This document shows positions 1-13,047 of a stretch of DNA of 64,000 nt, piece by piece. The position numbers and the translations under genes were made by a program. The DNA comes from Rhodeus uyekii (lineage: Eukaryota; Chordata; Actinopteri; Cypriniformes; Acheilognathidae), in contig JAWRVZ010000257.1 of the NCBI GenBank assembly GCA_037043235.1, positions 171,001 to 235,000 of the forward strand, read 5' to 3'. The notes below the pieces were generated by a model, which had not been told where the DNA came from, made no database searches, and saw only the letters and a list, made by a program, of their open reading frames with translations. The number at the start of each line of letters is the position of its first letter. Position 1 is the stretch's first letter.

Positions 1-44
1 AGATGCAACACATTTGTTTTCTCCTTCTTTTTGTCTTATCTTAG

Positions 45-3000
45 AGACCCAGTGCAGCTTCAGATCCTCCACAACCAGGTGCTTTTGGAACAGCAGCAGG
101 AGAACGTCTCACCAAGTCAAGAGTTGCCATTTTTAGACAGGACAAGCTGTGAGCCACCGCCTATCACATCAAATCCATCACCACTTCAACCACCTCTGAT
201 AATTAACTCTGATCCAGTTCGACAGCTGATCCCTACACCCATCCTTGCAGCACCTGCTCCCACATTAAAAGCTGCTCCTGTATCCCAAATGAGCATGCCT
301 TTAACCAGATCAGTACCATTGCCCCAACTTACTCCATCAGCCACAACCTTACACAACCTCCTTCCAACACCTCAACAAAGCCTAGTTCCTACTACTTTGT
401 TAAATACTGTTCCATCAAGTATTGTTCCTTCTACCCTAGTGCCCCAAACAATTGTGGTGCACAGTGTGGCCCCTATCTCGCCCAATGTGGGGCCTATCTC
501 ACCCTTGCCCAATGTGGGGCCTATTTCGCCCAATGTGGGGCCTATCTCACCCTCTCCCAATGTGGCCCCTATCTCGCCCAATGTGGGGCTTATTTCACCC
601 TTGCCCAATGTGGGGCCTATCTCGCCCAATGTGGGGCCTATCTCACCCTCTCCCAATGTGGCCCCTATCTCGCCCAATGTGGGGCCTATCTCACCCTCTC
701 CCAATGTGGCCCCTATCTCGCCCAATGTGGGGCCTATCTCACCCTCTCCCAATGTGGCCCCTATCTCGCCTAATGTGGGGCTTATCTCACCCTTGCCCAA
801 TGTGGGGCCTATCTCGCCCAAGTTGGCCTCCATCTCACCCAATGTGGCTCCTATGCCAAATATGATCCCAGTAACTCAACCTACAGGTGCTCCCAACATC
901 CCTATGCCTCAATCAAATGTGGGATATTCTACACCTTTTTCTCAACTTATCATGGCTCCGTCCACACAACCATATCCTAACCATGTGATCAATATGCCAC
1001 CCATTACTCCTTCCAGTCATATATCACAAATAAACTTGAATCCAACCTTGCAGATGAACTCTGATCCCATTAATGGCATGCATGTTTCCAAAACACAAGC
1101 ATTGAAGACCCCTGATGCAGCAGCGGTGATCAACACTGCACCAAAGTTAAACATCACCTCAATTAGTCATCCCAGTATTGCTCCACAAGACACACATTCT
1201 CAAAGTGTGTCATATCCACCCCTGAGTATCATCACCTCCCCGCATCTGGTGAGAAATCCACCTCCACCTATCCTGAGTCCAATATCTCCACCTCCGTTGA
1301 ACAACACCCAGCCTCCACTTCCTGAGATAATTCCCATCTCCTCCCAGAGCTTCAGCTACACCAGGCCAAAAGAGTTCATCGCAGCCCAGATGCTCAGGAG
1401 TCCTTCTCCAACGGAGTCTCCTGTTCCAATGCTCCACGAATTAGCTGCACAGATATTCCCGAAGTCGACACAGGAGCTCACGTCACCCATTAACCAGTTT
1501 GCTCCGTCCCCAAGAAAGTTTCCAACAAGAGTTCTGGAGTCACCAAACAGCCCACCATATGTGTCCTCACCACCTCTAATGCCGTCTGGGATGGTGAATT
1601 CAGTGTTTTCTTTTCGACCTCAGTCACCAACACAAGCTTCTTCACCAACGTCTAGCAGCTCCAGCCCCAGTCCCATCCAAAATCCAGTGGCCTTCCTTAG
1701 TTCTGTCCTTCCTTCACTGCCGACATCTCCTCCAACCAATGCCATGGGGCTGCCTAAAAGAGCCCCGCCTGGGTAAGCAAACACATTTCATTTACTCTAT
1801 CCCTGTCATTGATGATTTCTGGCTTGCTGTGTTTTCACTGTTATATGGCTGGTGGCATTTACATTCATGAATTTATCAGACACTTTTATCCAAAGCGACT
1901 TGCATTGCATTCAAGAAACACATTGACATTCTATATAGTGGCACTTGCAACGGCAAGGTCATGGGTTTGATTCCCAGGGAAAGCAAGAACTGATTAGAAT
2001 GTCAATGTGTTTCTTGAATGCAATGCAAGTCACTTTACATAGAAGTGTCTGACAAATGCATGAATGTAAACGTATATAAGACAAGGAACTACATTCCAAT
2101 CAGCCAGTGAGATTTAAGGGTTATAGTGAATCTTTTTGATAAACCCTGTGATTTTAAGGGCTGGTTATGGTTAGGCTTTGCTGAATCGTCTTGTGTTTCT
2201 CACTCCATCTTCAGGCCTCAAAGTACGCAGAAGAAGAATCAAAGAGTTTCCAGACTCATGTCCGATAACGACATCCGCGAAAGCAGGGAAGCACTCTTAC
2301 AAGATATTGAGAAGAAGTTGCAATTTAAAGATGAACCACTTCGTTTTGGACAACAGGTATGAAGTGTCATAAATTTGTAGGGTTGACAGACACAATTCGA
2401 TTATAGAATTGCTCATCTGCTTTAGTTATGTGACACAATAAAGTTTATAATAGTGGTTTTGTAATTAAAAGTTTGGTTTGTAATAGTGCTTGTGTGGGCT
2501 TTTACAAAACACTGATTGATGGAGATTGAGAAGAAATAAGGAAGCCGATTATCCTCGTAGATAACATGGCGTACCGGTACTTTGTTCTAACACAGTTAGA
2601 TCTGTCTCTACTCTCAAATAAATCTCTGCTACCCTTCATATCAACAGAGCCAGCGTTTCTTAATTATAATAGCAAAAGCACGTAAATGGTTTCTCTCTTG
2701 TGCAACGGGAGAGAGATTTAAATATTTAGTTTTTTTGTAAAGGTCTTTAAAAGAAAAGCTATTTTGAATGTCAACATTAAATCAAATTTCTAATTGGAAA
2801 TGCTGTTTCTCCTATAAATACTTTTAAATAAATGCAAATATACATGATTTAAGTATACACTTTTAATTTTAATGTATTTTAGCTGTCCTTTATAAATGAA
2901 AACTTTGTTTTCATTTCTGTTTGTGGTTTTTATATCTCCATATACGTATTTTGAAGAATATATGGATATTCGATATATGCATCGAAATAAGTTCTATATA

Positions 3001-6000
3001 CCCACTATACACACACACACTCACCTAAAGGATTATTAGGAACACCTGTTCAATTTCTCATTAATGCAATTATCTAATCAACCAATCACATGGGTGAAAG
3101 TTTTCCGTATTATGACGGAATTCCGTATTTTGAACCTCGCCAGGAACCGTTTTTCCAAATCGCGTAAATCCGTTGAGATTTCAGTTCGGGGGGGGGGGGG
3201 GGTACAGGGCGACAGACCAACAGACCAATGTCCATGGCGACAGACCAATCGTACCTACTCGGCGATCTTCGGAGATAATGTGATTACGTAGAGAATTACC
3301 CGAGAAGTTCCGGGTGGGCGACAGACGAACCGCGCGGAGTGCAGTTGTGTCGGCGATTCTGATTGGTCAGTGAGACTCCGGCGTCCAATCGTATTTTTCA
3401 ATTTACACTCGCTTGAGGACAACAACAGGTACAAGAAAACAACGCTCGCAAATTTTAAAAGTAATCTGAAAAAAATGAAGAATTTGCCGGTTGGTTATAA
3501 CACGAAGCAGCTTGAAGCTAAGATAGCAAAGTCAAGAGCATTGTAAATAGTGTATATCTTTGTGTATTGTTGAAGACAGTCAAAGTCAAGAGCATTGTAA
3601 ATAGTGTATATCTTTGTGTATTGTTGAAGACAGTGACATTTATTGGATGTTTAAAACAAGTTTAGATGGATCTTCATTAATGCTAAAATTGTTTACTTGC
3701 TATTAGTTTTTAACCAGTGTTAGTTTACTAGGTTTTCACTGACATGAGTAGCACTCCGAGAAAGTATGAAGACCTTTTGTTTTCAAATCACAGTATTACA
3801 GTTGTGCTTGTTTATTTTATGGGTATACTTGTTTCTGTAATTGCATGTTGTCGGGACTGTTGGCTTGGTGTGCAATTTTGTGTTCATAGTAGTGCATATT
3901 CAATATTTCAATTCATATTACACTTCACATGTAAAACTCATGTGCTACCAATGAAAATACAATACTAAAATGCACTGTTAACAAACACCTGTATTTGTGT
4001 CTTTTTTGATGATGATGTAATGGATTGTGGTGATTAGAGAAAGTGAATTAAGTAACAAACCAAAATTAAATATAAATGTTAGTTATAGAACAACAGATGC
4101 AGAAGCAAAACCAATGACAGAGTTATAGAATACAATACTTCTGAAGGATTCTAGTAATAATTTAGAACTCCCAAAATTGGTGAATATTTTCTCAACTGCT
4201 AACTTGAAATACTTATTTCACACCCTTTTTATAGTAGCTGCAAGTTGCCAGGAGAGGTCGTTTCTACACAATAATTTGCAAGGAATGCAGGAGCTTCCAG
4301 GGGGCCTCCGGCCCCCTAGGCCCCTGGCCCCCAGGCCCCCAGCTTTAAGTTTCAGTATTTTCAGTTTTGCCAACTTTCACCCATGCAATCACATGGCAGC
4401 TGCTTCAATGCATTTAGGGGTTGTTCCTGGTCAAGACAATCTCCTGAACTCCAAACTGAATGTCAGAATGGGAAAGAAAGGGGATTTCAGCAGTTTTGAG
4501 CGTGGCATGATTGTTGCTGCCAGACGGGCCGGTCTGAGTGTTTCACAATCTGCTCACTTACTGGGATTTTCACGCACAACCATTTCTAGGGTTTACAAAG
4601 AATGGTGTGAAAAGGGAAAAGCATCCAGTATGCGGCAGTCCTGTGGGAGAAAATGCCTTGTTGATGCTAGAGGTCAAAGGTCATGGGCCGACTGATTCAA
4701 GCTGATAGAAGAGCAACTTTGACTGAAATTACTACTCGTTACAACCGAGGTCACAACACGCACAACCTTGAGTCGGATGGGCTACAACAGCAGAAGACCC
4801 CACCGGGTACCACTCATATCCTAAAATCTCTTCCGCGTAAACAGAATGAGAACATGGATCCATCATGCCTTGTTACCACTGTGCAGGCTGGTGGTGGTGG
4901 TGTAATGTGTGGGGATGTTTTCTTGGCACACTTTAGGCCCTTAGTGCCAATTGGGCATCGCTTAAATGCCACGGCCTGCCTGAGCATTGTTTCTGACCAT
5001 GTCCATCCCTTTATGACCACCATGTGCCCATCCTCTGATGCTGCTTCCAGCTGGATAATGCGCCGTCACAAAACTCGAATCATTTCAAATTGGTTTCTTG
5101 AACATGACAATGAGTTTACTGTACGAAAATGGCCCCACAGTCACCAGATCTCAACCCAATAGAGCATCTCTGGGATGTGGTGGAACAGGAGCATTTCTAA
5201 AGAATGCTTTCAGCACCTTGTTGAATCAATGCCACGTAGAATTAAGGCAGTTCTGAAGGAGAAAGGGGGTCAAACACAGTATTAGTGTGTGTTCCTAATA
5301 ATCCTTTCGGTGAGTGTATATAGTAGCTATGCATCAGCAAGGAACTTCACATTTAAGAACAAATGCATAAATGTCAATGTTAAGAATCATTCTTTTCACA
5401 TGCTAATACATTTCATGTGTCAAATATACGTCCGCACCATATTAACACTGTCAGAGTAACACTATAACACCATTTATCACACATTTGTCTTGATGTGTGA
5501 CTAGTGTCTGTGTTTACATCACCGTCATTCATCCTGTCCTCCATAGAAGCCGAGTTTTGTGGGGGAAGTGAGCCGATCGCTCGGACCAAACATTCCCACT
5601 GCAACTGTCATTAACTATGACGAGGTACAAGGAATTTTCTCCATTGTAAGCAGTGCTTTGTTCTGTAATGCTTCTTATATATGCAACATATAAAAATCCA
5701 TTTGAATTCACACAAGAAACAAGATCTTCCTGAGCTAATTTAGCGCTGGCTGTTTCCCACTAATGCATGGATAATAACTCTCTTTAGAGGAAGGTGCAGA
5801 ATGTTAAAAGCCAAACTTTAACATTAAAACTTCAGTTTAACAAATAACAGCAGCGTCACTGTAAATCACAACTAATAACTAGAGTTCTGTCACAAAAGAT
5901 TATGCATGAGAAGCTCTAACTTAATGAAATGCTACATGTTATGCACTAACTAAATGAGAATATTAATATCAGTGTTCACTGGATATCTCAGACAGAAGTG

Positions 6001-9000
6001 ATGATGACATGAGCGTTGCATTATACATAATAGGCTGTTGTTGTTCATCACAAACAGTGTCTGTGTGAATGCAAACAGTGTGTGTGAGTAAACATGAGCG
6101 GTGGGCATGAGAGACTACAGAGATAGGAATGAACAGGGCCGTTCTGCATTATAAATAGAGGTGTCTGCATTCAGAGATGTTGGCTGCTCGTTCCTCTTGA
6201 TATGCTGATAGCTACTTTTTAAAGTGGGAATACTTTCTGTGTTGAAAACAGCCCTAGTTTAGTTTTACATGACCTTTTTTATCCTCTCTTTGACCTCAGA
6301 ACATGATGCTTTGAGGGCTAGTTTACTTTTAATACTTCAGTCTATATATTATAATTGGTTCACATATTGTAAAATGTGTCACTGATCTGATCTAGTGACC
6401 TGACCGCTGATTAGCATTGTCGTTTATCAGATAAATGTTTGTTTATTGTGTTTTTAGGCATAACTGTGATTGTTAATTTAAGCATCTGACAGCTTTAACA
6501 TTGTTAGCTATTGCGGATAATGTTTCCACAGAACCTGGAGAGACGTTTCCAAAGCTTCTTTCATTTAGGAGTTTGAAAACATAAACGGGACACGTTCAAA
6601 TCATCTGTTTATGTGTAATTATGTGTTTTTTGTAGGAATACAAGGCGTCGAGCTTTGAGCAGCGGCTAATGAGTGAGATTGAGTTTCGTTTGGAAAGAAC
6701 TCCAGTCGAAGAGTCGGATGATGAAGTTCAGCATGATGAAATTCCCACTGGAAGATGTATCGCGCCCATTTTCGACAGGAAACTGAAGCACCTCAGGGCT
6801 GTGGAAGGGATTCCCGTCACGTTTACCTGTAAAGTTGTGGGAATTCCTATTCCTAAAGTGAGTGTTTGACAGACTGAAGGATTCTGGGATGTTTTTGTGA
6901 TGCATGCACAGAAAATAACATTTTCATTGCGTTTGCTACAATTCAAAAGTTTGGTATCGGTAAGATTTTTAAATGGCTTTATTTATCTGATCACAAATAC
7001 AGTAAAAATTGTGAAATATTATATCAGTGTAAAACAGCTGTTTTCTATGTGAATATATAGTAAAGTGTAATTTATTCCTGTGATTAAAGCTGAATTTATT
7101 AGACGATAAATACAGTAAAACAGTGTAATATTATATCAGTGTAAAACAGCTGTTTTCTATGTGAATATATAGTAAAGTGTCATTTATTCCTGTGATTAAA
7201 GCTGAATTTATTAGATGATAAATACAGTAAAACAGTGTAATATTATATCAGTGTAAAACAGCTGTTTTCTATGTGAATATATAGTAAAGTGTAATTTATT
7301 CCTGTGATTAAAGCTGAATTTATTAGACGATAAATACAGTAAAAGTGTAATATTATATCAGTGTAAAACAGCTGTTTTCTATGTGAATATATAGTAAAGT
7401 GTAATTTATTCCTGTGATTAAAGCTGAATTTATTAGATGATAAATACAGTAAAAGTGTAATATTATATCAGTGTAAAACAGCTGTTTTCTATGTGAATAT
7501 ATAGTAAAGTGTAATTTATTCCTGTGATTAAAGCTGAATTTATTAGATGATAAATACAGTAAAACAGTGTAATATTATATCAATGTAAAACAGCTGTTTT
7601 CTATGTGAATATATAGTAAAGTGTCATTTATTCCTGTGATTAAAGCTGAATTTATTAGACGATAAATACAGTAAAAGTGTAATATTATATCAGTGTAAAA
7701 CAGCTGTTTTCTATGTGAATATATAGTAAAGTGTCATTTATTCCTGTGATTAAGGCTGAATTTATTAGATGATAAATACAGTAAAAAGTGTAATATTATA
7801 TCAGTGTAAAACAGCTGTTTTCTATGTGAATATATAGTAAAGTGTCATTTATTCCTGTGATTAAAGCTGAATTTATTAGATGATAAATACAGTAAAACAG
7901 TGTAATATTATATCAGTGTAAAACAGTTGTTTTCTATGTGAATATATAGTAAAGTGTCATTTATTCCTGTGATTAAAGCTGAATTTATTAGACGATAAAT
8001 ACAGTAAAAGTGTAATATTATATCAGTGTAAAACAGCTGTTTTCTATGTGAATATATAGTAAAGTGTCATTTATTCCTGTGATTAAGGCTGAATTTATTA
8101 GATGATAAATACAGTAAAAAGTGTAATATTATATCAGTGTAAAACAGCTGTTTTCTATGTGAATATATAGTAAAGTGTCATTTATTCCTGTGATTAAAGC
8201 TGAATTTATTAGATGATAAATACAGTAAAACAGTGTAATATTATATCAGTGTAAAACAGTTGTTTTCTATGTGAATATATAGTAAAGTGTCATTTATTCC
8301 TGTGATTAAGGCTGAATTTATTAGATGATAAATACAGTAAAAAGTGTAATATTATATCAGTGTAAAACAGCTGTTTTCTATGTGAATATATAGTAAAGTG
8401 TCATTTATTCCTGTGATTAAAGCTGAATTTATTAGATGATAAATACAGTAAAACAGTGTAATATTATATCAGTGTAAAACAGTTGTTTTCTATGTGAATA
8501 TATAGTAAAGTGTCATTTATTCCTGTGATTAAGGCTGAATTTATTAGATGATAAATACAGTAAAAAGTGTAATATTATATCAGTGTAAAACAGCTGTTTT
8601 CTATGTGAATATATAGTAAAGTGTCATTTATTCCTGTGATTAAAGCTGAATTTATTAGATGATAAATACAGTAAAAAGTGTAATATTATATCAGTGTAAA
8701 ACAGCTGTTTTCTATGTGAATATATAGTAAAGTGTCATTTATTCCTGTGATTAAAGCTGAATTTTCAGCATCATTACTCCAGTAATACCCTTTTTTAAAC
8801 CCTTTTAAATCATTTAAAGTTCTCATAGGTTTTTTTGGCCAATGCATGCTAATTTCCATAATAATAATAATAAAATAAAATATATATATTTGAATATTTT
8901 AAAATGTTGAAATCTTTAAGCAGAACAGAATCATACATATATATTTGAGTTCTTTCTCCAGACTCGATGTTGATGAGCGTTTATGTTGTTCTCCTCACAC

Positions 9001-12000
9001 AGGTTTATTGGTTTAAGGACGGAAAGCAGATTTTGAAGAAAAACGAGCACTATAGGAAGATGCGAGAGGGTGACGGGACGTGTTCGTTACACATAGAAGC
9101 CGCTACGAGCGATGATGACGGCAATTACACAGTCATGGCCGCAAATCCACAGGTAACGACAACCATCAGAACTTCCTGTCAATAGGATTATATTTTAAAT
9201 TAAATTCTCTTTTCATGTCCGCAGGGAAGAATAAGTTGCTCTGGACATCTGATTGTCCAAACGGGTCCCGTGAGAAACCGGCCCCTGGTTCACTCTCAGA
9301 GGCGAGTTGAGTTCTCATTGTTTAATTGACTTGCGTGCGTAATGTTTCGCTCATCCGTCGCTCGTTGTTCACAGAGTGCGCGCGCGAGTGCAGGAGGTGG
9401 AGGGAGAGCCGGCTCAGGAGCGCTTCTTCCGGCCGCACTTCCTGCAGGCTCCGGGAGACATGCTGGCCCACGAGGGCCGGCTCTGCCGGCTAGACTGCAA
9501 GGTACTGTGGGAAATGAACCTACACTGATCCCAAAATATAACAGAGCCACTGGTGTGATTCAACATATTAACTAGAAATATCATCCTCTAACACACACAA
9601 CACACACTCATTAACAGCCGCACATCCTAGTGAAAATAAAAAGACCTCTTCTCCTCTGTGCAGGTGAGTGGATTACCTCATCCTGAGATCATGTGGCTTC
9701 TGAACGGGAAGCCCATCTATCCAGACGTCTCTCACCGGATGCTTGTGAGAGAGAACGGGATCCACTCTCTGGTGATTGATCCGCTGACTCAAGCCGACGA
9801 CGGGACGTACACCTGCATCGCCTCCAATAAAGCCGGACAGAGCTCCTTCTGCCTCCAGCTCAAGGTCGTGGGTGAGAGTCGCGTCCGTCAAACTGTTTCG
9901 GCCAGAGAAGAGAAAAATCGTGCTTTGGTCAATCGTTAGTGTGACTTAATCATGATCAACGTTATAAGATGAGTCACAATCATATGGCATACTAAATCAA
10001 TTATGAGATTATGACAGTAAACATTGACTTATATGGACTCAATATTGACTGTCATGTCAGTTTTGACTGTCTAATAATTTTATTAGATTTTTATCTCAAT
10101 TTTCACTCTCATAATTGACTATGATGTCATAATTTCAACTCTCATAATAACTTTTTAACTCATGAGTTAATAGTTATCTTAATTTTGACTTGTCAATTTT
10201 GACTCTCATAATTCACTCAGTATGTCATAATTTCGGTGGCCATTATTCTGACTTTGTATCTCATATTTATTGAGTTACTGTCATCATGACTTTTTACGTC
10301 ATAATGAGTTTTCATAATTATGATTTAGATTTTTAATCAAACTGCCAATTTTGACTATCATAACTGATTTATGATGTCACAGGGAGTGTCATGTCATAAT
10401 TCTGACTGTTCATCTCAGATTTGACTCATTGACTTGTCATAACGACTTTTTACCTCATAATTAGTTAATATGTCATAAATGTGACTTTTTCTCTCACTTT
10501 CGACTTGTAAATGTATTTAGATTGGTCTATTTAGATTCTCATTATTAACTTAGTATGTCATAATTTGTTTTGTTTTTTAATTGTATGTCACATTTATTTT
10601 TATTTCAAAATGTTACTGTCATAATGATTTTTTTAATCTCATAACGAGTTGATGTCATAATTATGACTTTCTAATCTAAATTTTGACTAAATCTAATCTA
10701 AATTAGTATTTTATAGTTCTGACTTTTTCTCATAATTTTTGAGTTGGTATGTCAATAAATAAAAAAAATTTATGACTGTCAATATTTTTACTTTACATCA
10801 AATTTTTGGTCATAAAAAAATTGCGGCGATTTTGGTCAAAATTTTAACTCTGATATTTATGATTTCAGGGTTTGTTTGCATGCAGTCCAGAGTCATCGAG
10901 TTTGAATCTCCAACATTTAATCCTCTTTTCCCTGTCAAATGAACGTCTGCAGAGAAAGAGATCAAACAGGCTCCGCATTTTGTGGAGAAGCTGCAGAACA
11001 CGGGAATCGCGGAGGGAGCGCCGGTGCGTCTGGAGTGCAGGGTTGTGGGAATGCCACAGCCACTCATTTACTGGAAGAAAGACAACGACACCATCCCTCA
11101 CTCGAAGGACAGAGTCAGGTGAGTCCACTGGAACAAACGTGTGAGGACGTTCCATTAAAACGGTGCGGTTCGCCTGCTTTAGGAACGTGTTTTCAGCAGA
11201 ATTAAGATGTACATTCATGCATTTATCAGACGCTTTTATCATTGCATTCAAGAAACACATTGACATTCTAATCAGTTCTTGTGATATGATGATGAATATG
11301 AGCTTCCCTGTGTGTCTAAGAGTAGAGAGCAGCGCTTGCAACATCAAGGTCATGGGTTTGATTCCCAGGGAATCTGATTAGAATGTCAATGTGTTTCTTG
11401 AATGCGAATATAAAAGCAGCTGATAAATGCAGGAACGTGAGTGATGATGAATAAGTGCTTAATAAATCAATAGTTTTTGACGTTGTCTATGTTTTGTTTT
11501 CCCAGCATGCATCAGGACACTACAGGTTACGTGTGTTTGCTAATTCAGCCGACCAGAAAAGACGACGCTGGCTGGTACACGGTTTCTGCCAAGAACGAGG
11601 CTGGAATCATCTCATGCACAGCCAGATTAGACATTTACGGTGAGCGTTTTTGCTCTTTTATGTTTCAGCTGACGAGAAATCAATCAATGAAAGTGCTTAA
11701 TTAAACTACAAATACTGTTTTGAATAAAGAAAACGTTCTAATAAATACAAATTAAAGCACTGATATGAAAGTATTTTAAACCGAATCCTCTATCTAAAAC
11801 TACTTTAAACCATTTTTCTAATTCAAGACATTATTCTAATAAATGAAAAAAGATTAATCCAAAACTATTTAAAAGTACTTATTTAATTTAAGAAATTAAG
11901 ACATTTTATTATATTTGTAAATTATATTTTTTCTAATTATTTAAACTAAACTGCTATATTAATACCTTCCATCTAAAACAATCTTTTCTAATTTAAGAAA

Positions 12001-12692
12001 TGATTCTGATAATTTAAGTTTAAACTATCTAAAACTCCTAGTTATTTAAATAAAAAACTTTTAATAATCATATTGCGTTGATTTAATGCTCATATGAAAG
12101 TATTTTAAACTTGACTTTTATTCTAATAATTATAAATAAACTACTATTATTGTTAATTTTTATAAAAAATAATTTTTACATTTTTTATTAATTAATTATT
12201 ATTATTAATCCTCCATCTAAATAAGTTTTAAACATGCTTATTAATTAAAAACAATTATTGAATAAATTAAACTGTATTAATACTTCAACAATTAATTTTA
12301 AACAATTACTTTTAAACAATTTTCCTAATTTAGGAAATGATTCTGATCATTTAAATTTAAACTATCTAAAACTTCTAGTTATTTAAACAAAAAATTTTTA
12401 ATAATCATATTGCACGCTTAAAACAAAAAAGTATATTAATAGACACAAAATTCAATGTTTGTATTTTCATAAATACAATTTTTTTAAATGATGACTGACG
12501 GCTGTTGTTTCAGCTCAGTGGCATCAGCACGTCCATCCGCCGCTGAAGAGAGCGCAGATCCCGGCCAGTCGCTACGCCGCTCTGACCGGTCAAGGTCTGG
12601 ATATAAAGTCAGCCTTTCCCACGAGTGACAGCGTTCCCGTCCTGTTCTCTGCCTCCCGATCCGGCCCAACGCAAGAGAGTGACGAGCTGTAG
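45..12692 (+). CDS. mypn: myopalladin, 3' part (5' end outside window)
   Basis: Partial gene, eleven exons: 45-1772, 2215-2356, 5547-5624, 6636-6857, 9003-9152, 9225-9301, 9375-9501, 9664-9871, 10953-11118, 11506-11639, 12514-12692 (stop TAG). The frame stays open for about 1069 codons; the first exon starts on the last base of a codon, so the N-terminus lies upstream. The first exon is a roughly 575-residue proline/serine-rich linker. Three I-set Ig domains follow: 6735-9260, 9411-9871 and 10965-11639. The first and third have YTV where the F-strand Cys is usual; the middle one has YTC. Other landmarks are ERFFRPHFLQAPGD before the second Ig, and a C-terminus with YAQWHQ, SRYAAL, GLDIKSAF and final ESDEL. 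These tails separate myopalladin from palladin (recalled family knowledge). Myopalladin is a sarcomeric Z-line and I-band scaffold that binds alpha-actinin, nebulin and CARP. Intron 9302-9374 uses a GC donor. Confidence 0.9.
470..843 (+). repeat. coding minisatellite in the mypn proline-rich exon
   Basis: In-frame tandem repetition inside the first visible mypn exon encodes alternating NVGPISP and NVAPISP blocks joined by LP or SP. The DNA repeats are close to identical (CCCAATGTGG plus CCTATCTC blocks), so the amplification is recent. Repeat length is a multiple of three, so the frame is kept and the opposite strand also stays open (372-842), which is a shadow. Confidence 0.85.
1858..2072 (+). 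repeat. tRNA-derived SINE with inverted flanking arm
   Basis: The core has a tRNA-like box B (GGTCATGGGTTTGATTCCC) followed by AAAGCAAGAACTGATTAGAA and the tail that reads GTGTTTCTTGAATGCAATGC. The left flank 1860-1931 is the reverse complement of the right tail, so the copy could fold into a hairpin of about 70 bp. It lies in a mypn intron. The same family recurs at least nine more times in the window. Confidence 0.75.
3018..5316 (+). mobile_element. Tc1-like DNA transposon, decayed, interrupted by another insertion
   Basis: The ends are inverted: CACTCACCTAAAGGATTATT at the left and CTAATAATCCTTTCGGTGAG at the right, with TA next to the right end. The left TA has been obscured by an (AC)n expansion. 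The transposase reads from MAAASMHLG at 4393 into MGKKGDFSSFERG and a helix-turn-helix, then stops at 4695. A second fragment, 4683-5162, covers part of the catalytic domain in a shifted frame. About 75 bp present in the copy at 32246 is missing near 5195. The element sits in a mypn intron and cannot encode an intact transposase. Confidence 0.85.
3093..4385. mobile_element. non-autonomous DNA element nested in the Tc1 copy
   Basis: The uninterrupted Tc1 copy at 32246 reads CCAATCACATGGCAGC. Here the same sequence is split by about 1.3 kb, and CAATCACATG is present on both sides (3083-3092 and 4386-4395). The inserted ends are inverted: CATGGGTGAAAGTT at 3089-3102 and AACTTTCACCCATG at 4372-4385. 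The TIR partly overlaps the duplicated target, so the exact target-site length is ambiguous. Inside are a poly-G run at 3187, a 54-bp direct duplication (3529-3637) and a GC-rich block (4290-4342). I see no transposase. Family not recognised. Confidence 0.7.
5625..6635 (+). other. mypn intron, no recognisable element
   Basis: Ordinary AT-rich intron sequence between two mypn exons. I see no tandem array, transposon end or plausible extra exon. Confidence 0.5.
6944..8830 (+). repeat. 112-bp tandem array inside a DNA-transposon copy (mypn intron)
   Basis: About 16 near-identical units of 112 bp. Each contains the palindrome AAAACAGCTGTTTT, TATATAGTAAAGTG and ATTTATTCCTGTGATTAAAG. The array starts after CAAAAGTTTGG at 6946 and ends in TTTCAGCATCATTACTCCAG at 8762. 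Both of these resemble parts of a very common cyprinid non-autonomous DNA transposon (recalled, not searched). The array is therefore probably an internal expansion of one transposon copy. The same unit occurs in reverse orientation at 21640-25350. Confidence 0.85.
9302..9374 (+). other. GC-AG intron in mypn
   Basis: The exon ends CAG AG and the intron begins GCGAGT and ends TTCACAG. Only this junction keeps the frame through RVRARVQEVEG into the conserved ERFFRPHF segment. The competing GTGAGA at about 9270 would shift the frame. Confidence 0.75.
9872..10952 (+). repeat. degenerate low-complexity repeat in mypn intron
   Basis: The intron consists largely of diverged copies of a short motif resembling TGACTNTCATAATT and TATGTCATAATT. 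It looks like an old simple tandem repeat. No coding potential. Confidence 0.5.
11204..11441 (+). repeat. tRNA-derived SINE with inverted flanking arm
   Basis: Contains GCTTGCAACATCAAGGTCAT and a GATTCCCAGGGA box B. The left arm 11205-11279 is the reverse complement of the tail 11375-11437, as in the copy at 1858. Located in the mypn intron before the last Ig half-exon. Confidence 0.7.
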
Positions 12693-12773
12693 ATGCTCCA
12701 GATATTATAACCAACAGCGCGGTGTGTACAGTATTAACAATCATGGAGAGTCCCCACAAAGATACCCAAACCA

Positions 12774-12885
12774 GTGTGTGAGAGTGTGTGTGTGAGAGAG
12801 AGAGAGAGAGTGTGTGTATGTGTGTGTGAGAGAGAGAGAGTGAGTTTGTGTGTCTCTGTATGCATGTGTGAGAGAGAGTGTGTGA

Positions 12886-12925
<40 letters not shown>

Positions 12926-13010
12926 GAGAGAGAGTTTGTGTGTCTCTGTATGCATGTGTGAGAGAGAGTGTGTGAGTGTGTGAGAGAGAGAGAGAGAGTG
13001 TGTGTGTGTA

Positions 13011-13047
<37 letters not shown>

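Noticed and set aside
372..842. 156-codon antisense frame over mypn
   Set aside because: Shadow of the coding minisatellite; the sense strand has the family match.
4177..5162. Host gene for a helix-turn-helix protein
   Set aside because: It is a broken Tc1 transposase between matched terminal repeats, and a second decayed copy is at 32318-33029.
9296..9575. Small GC-rich frames on both strands near 9400
   Set aside because: Shadows of the mypn exon at 9375-9501.
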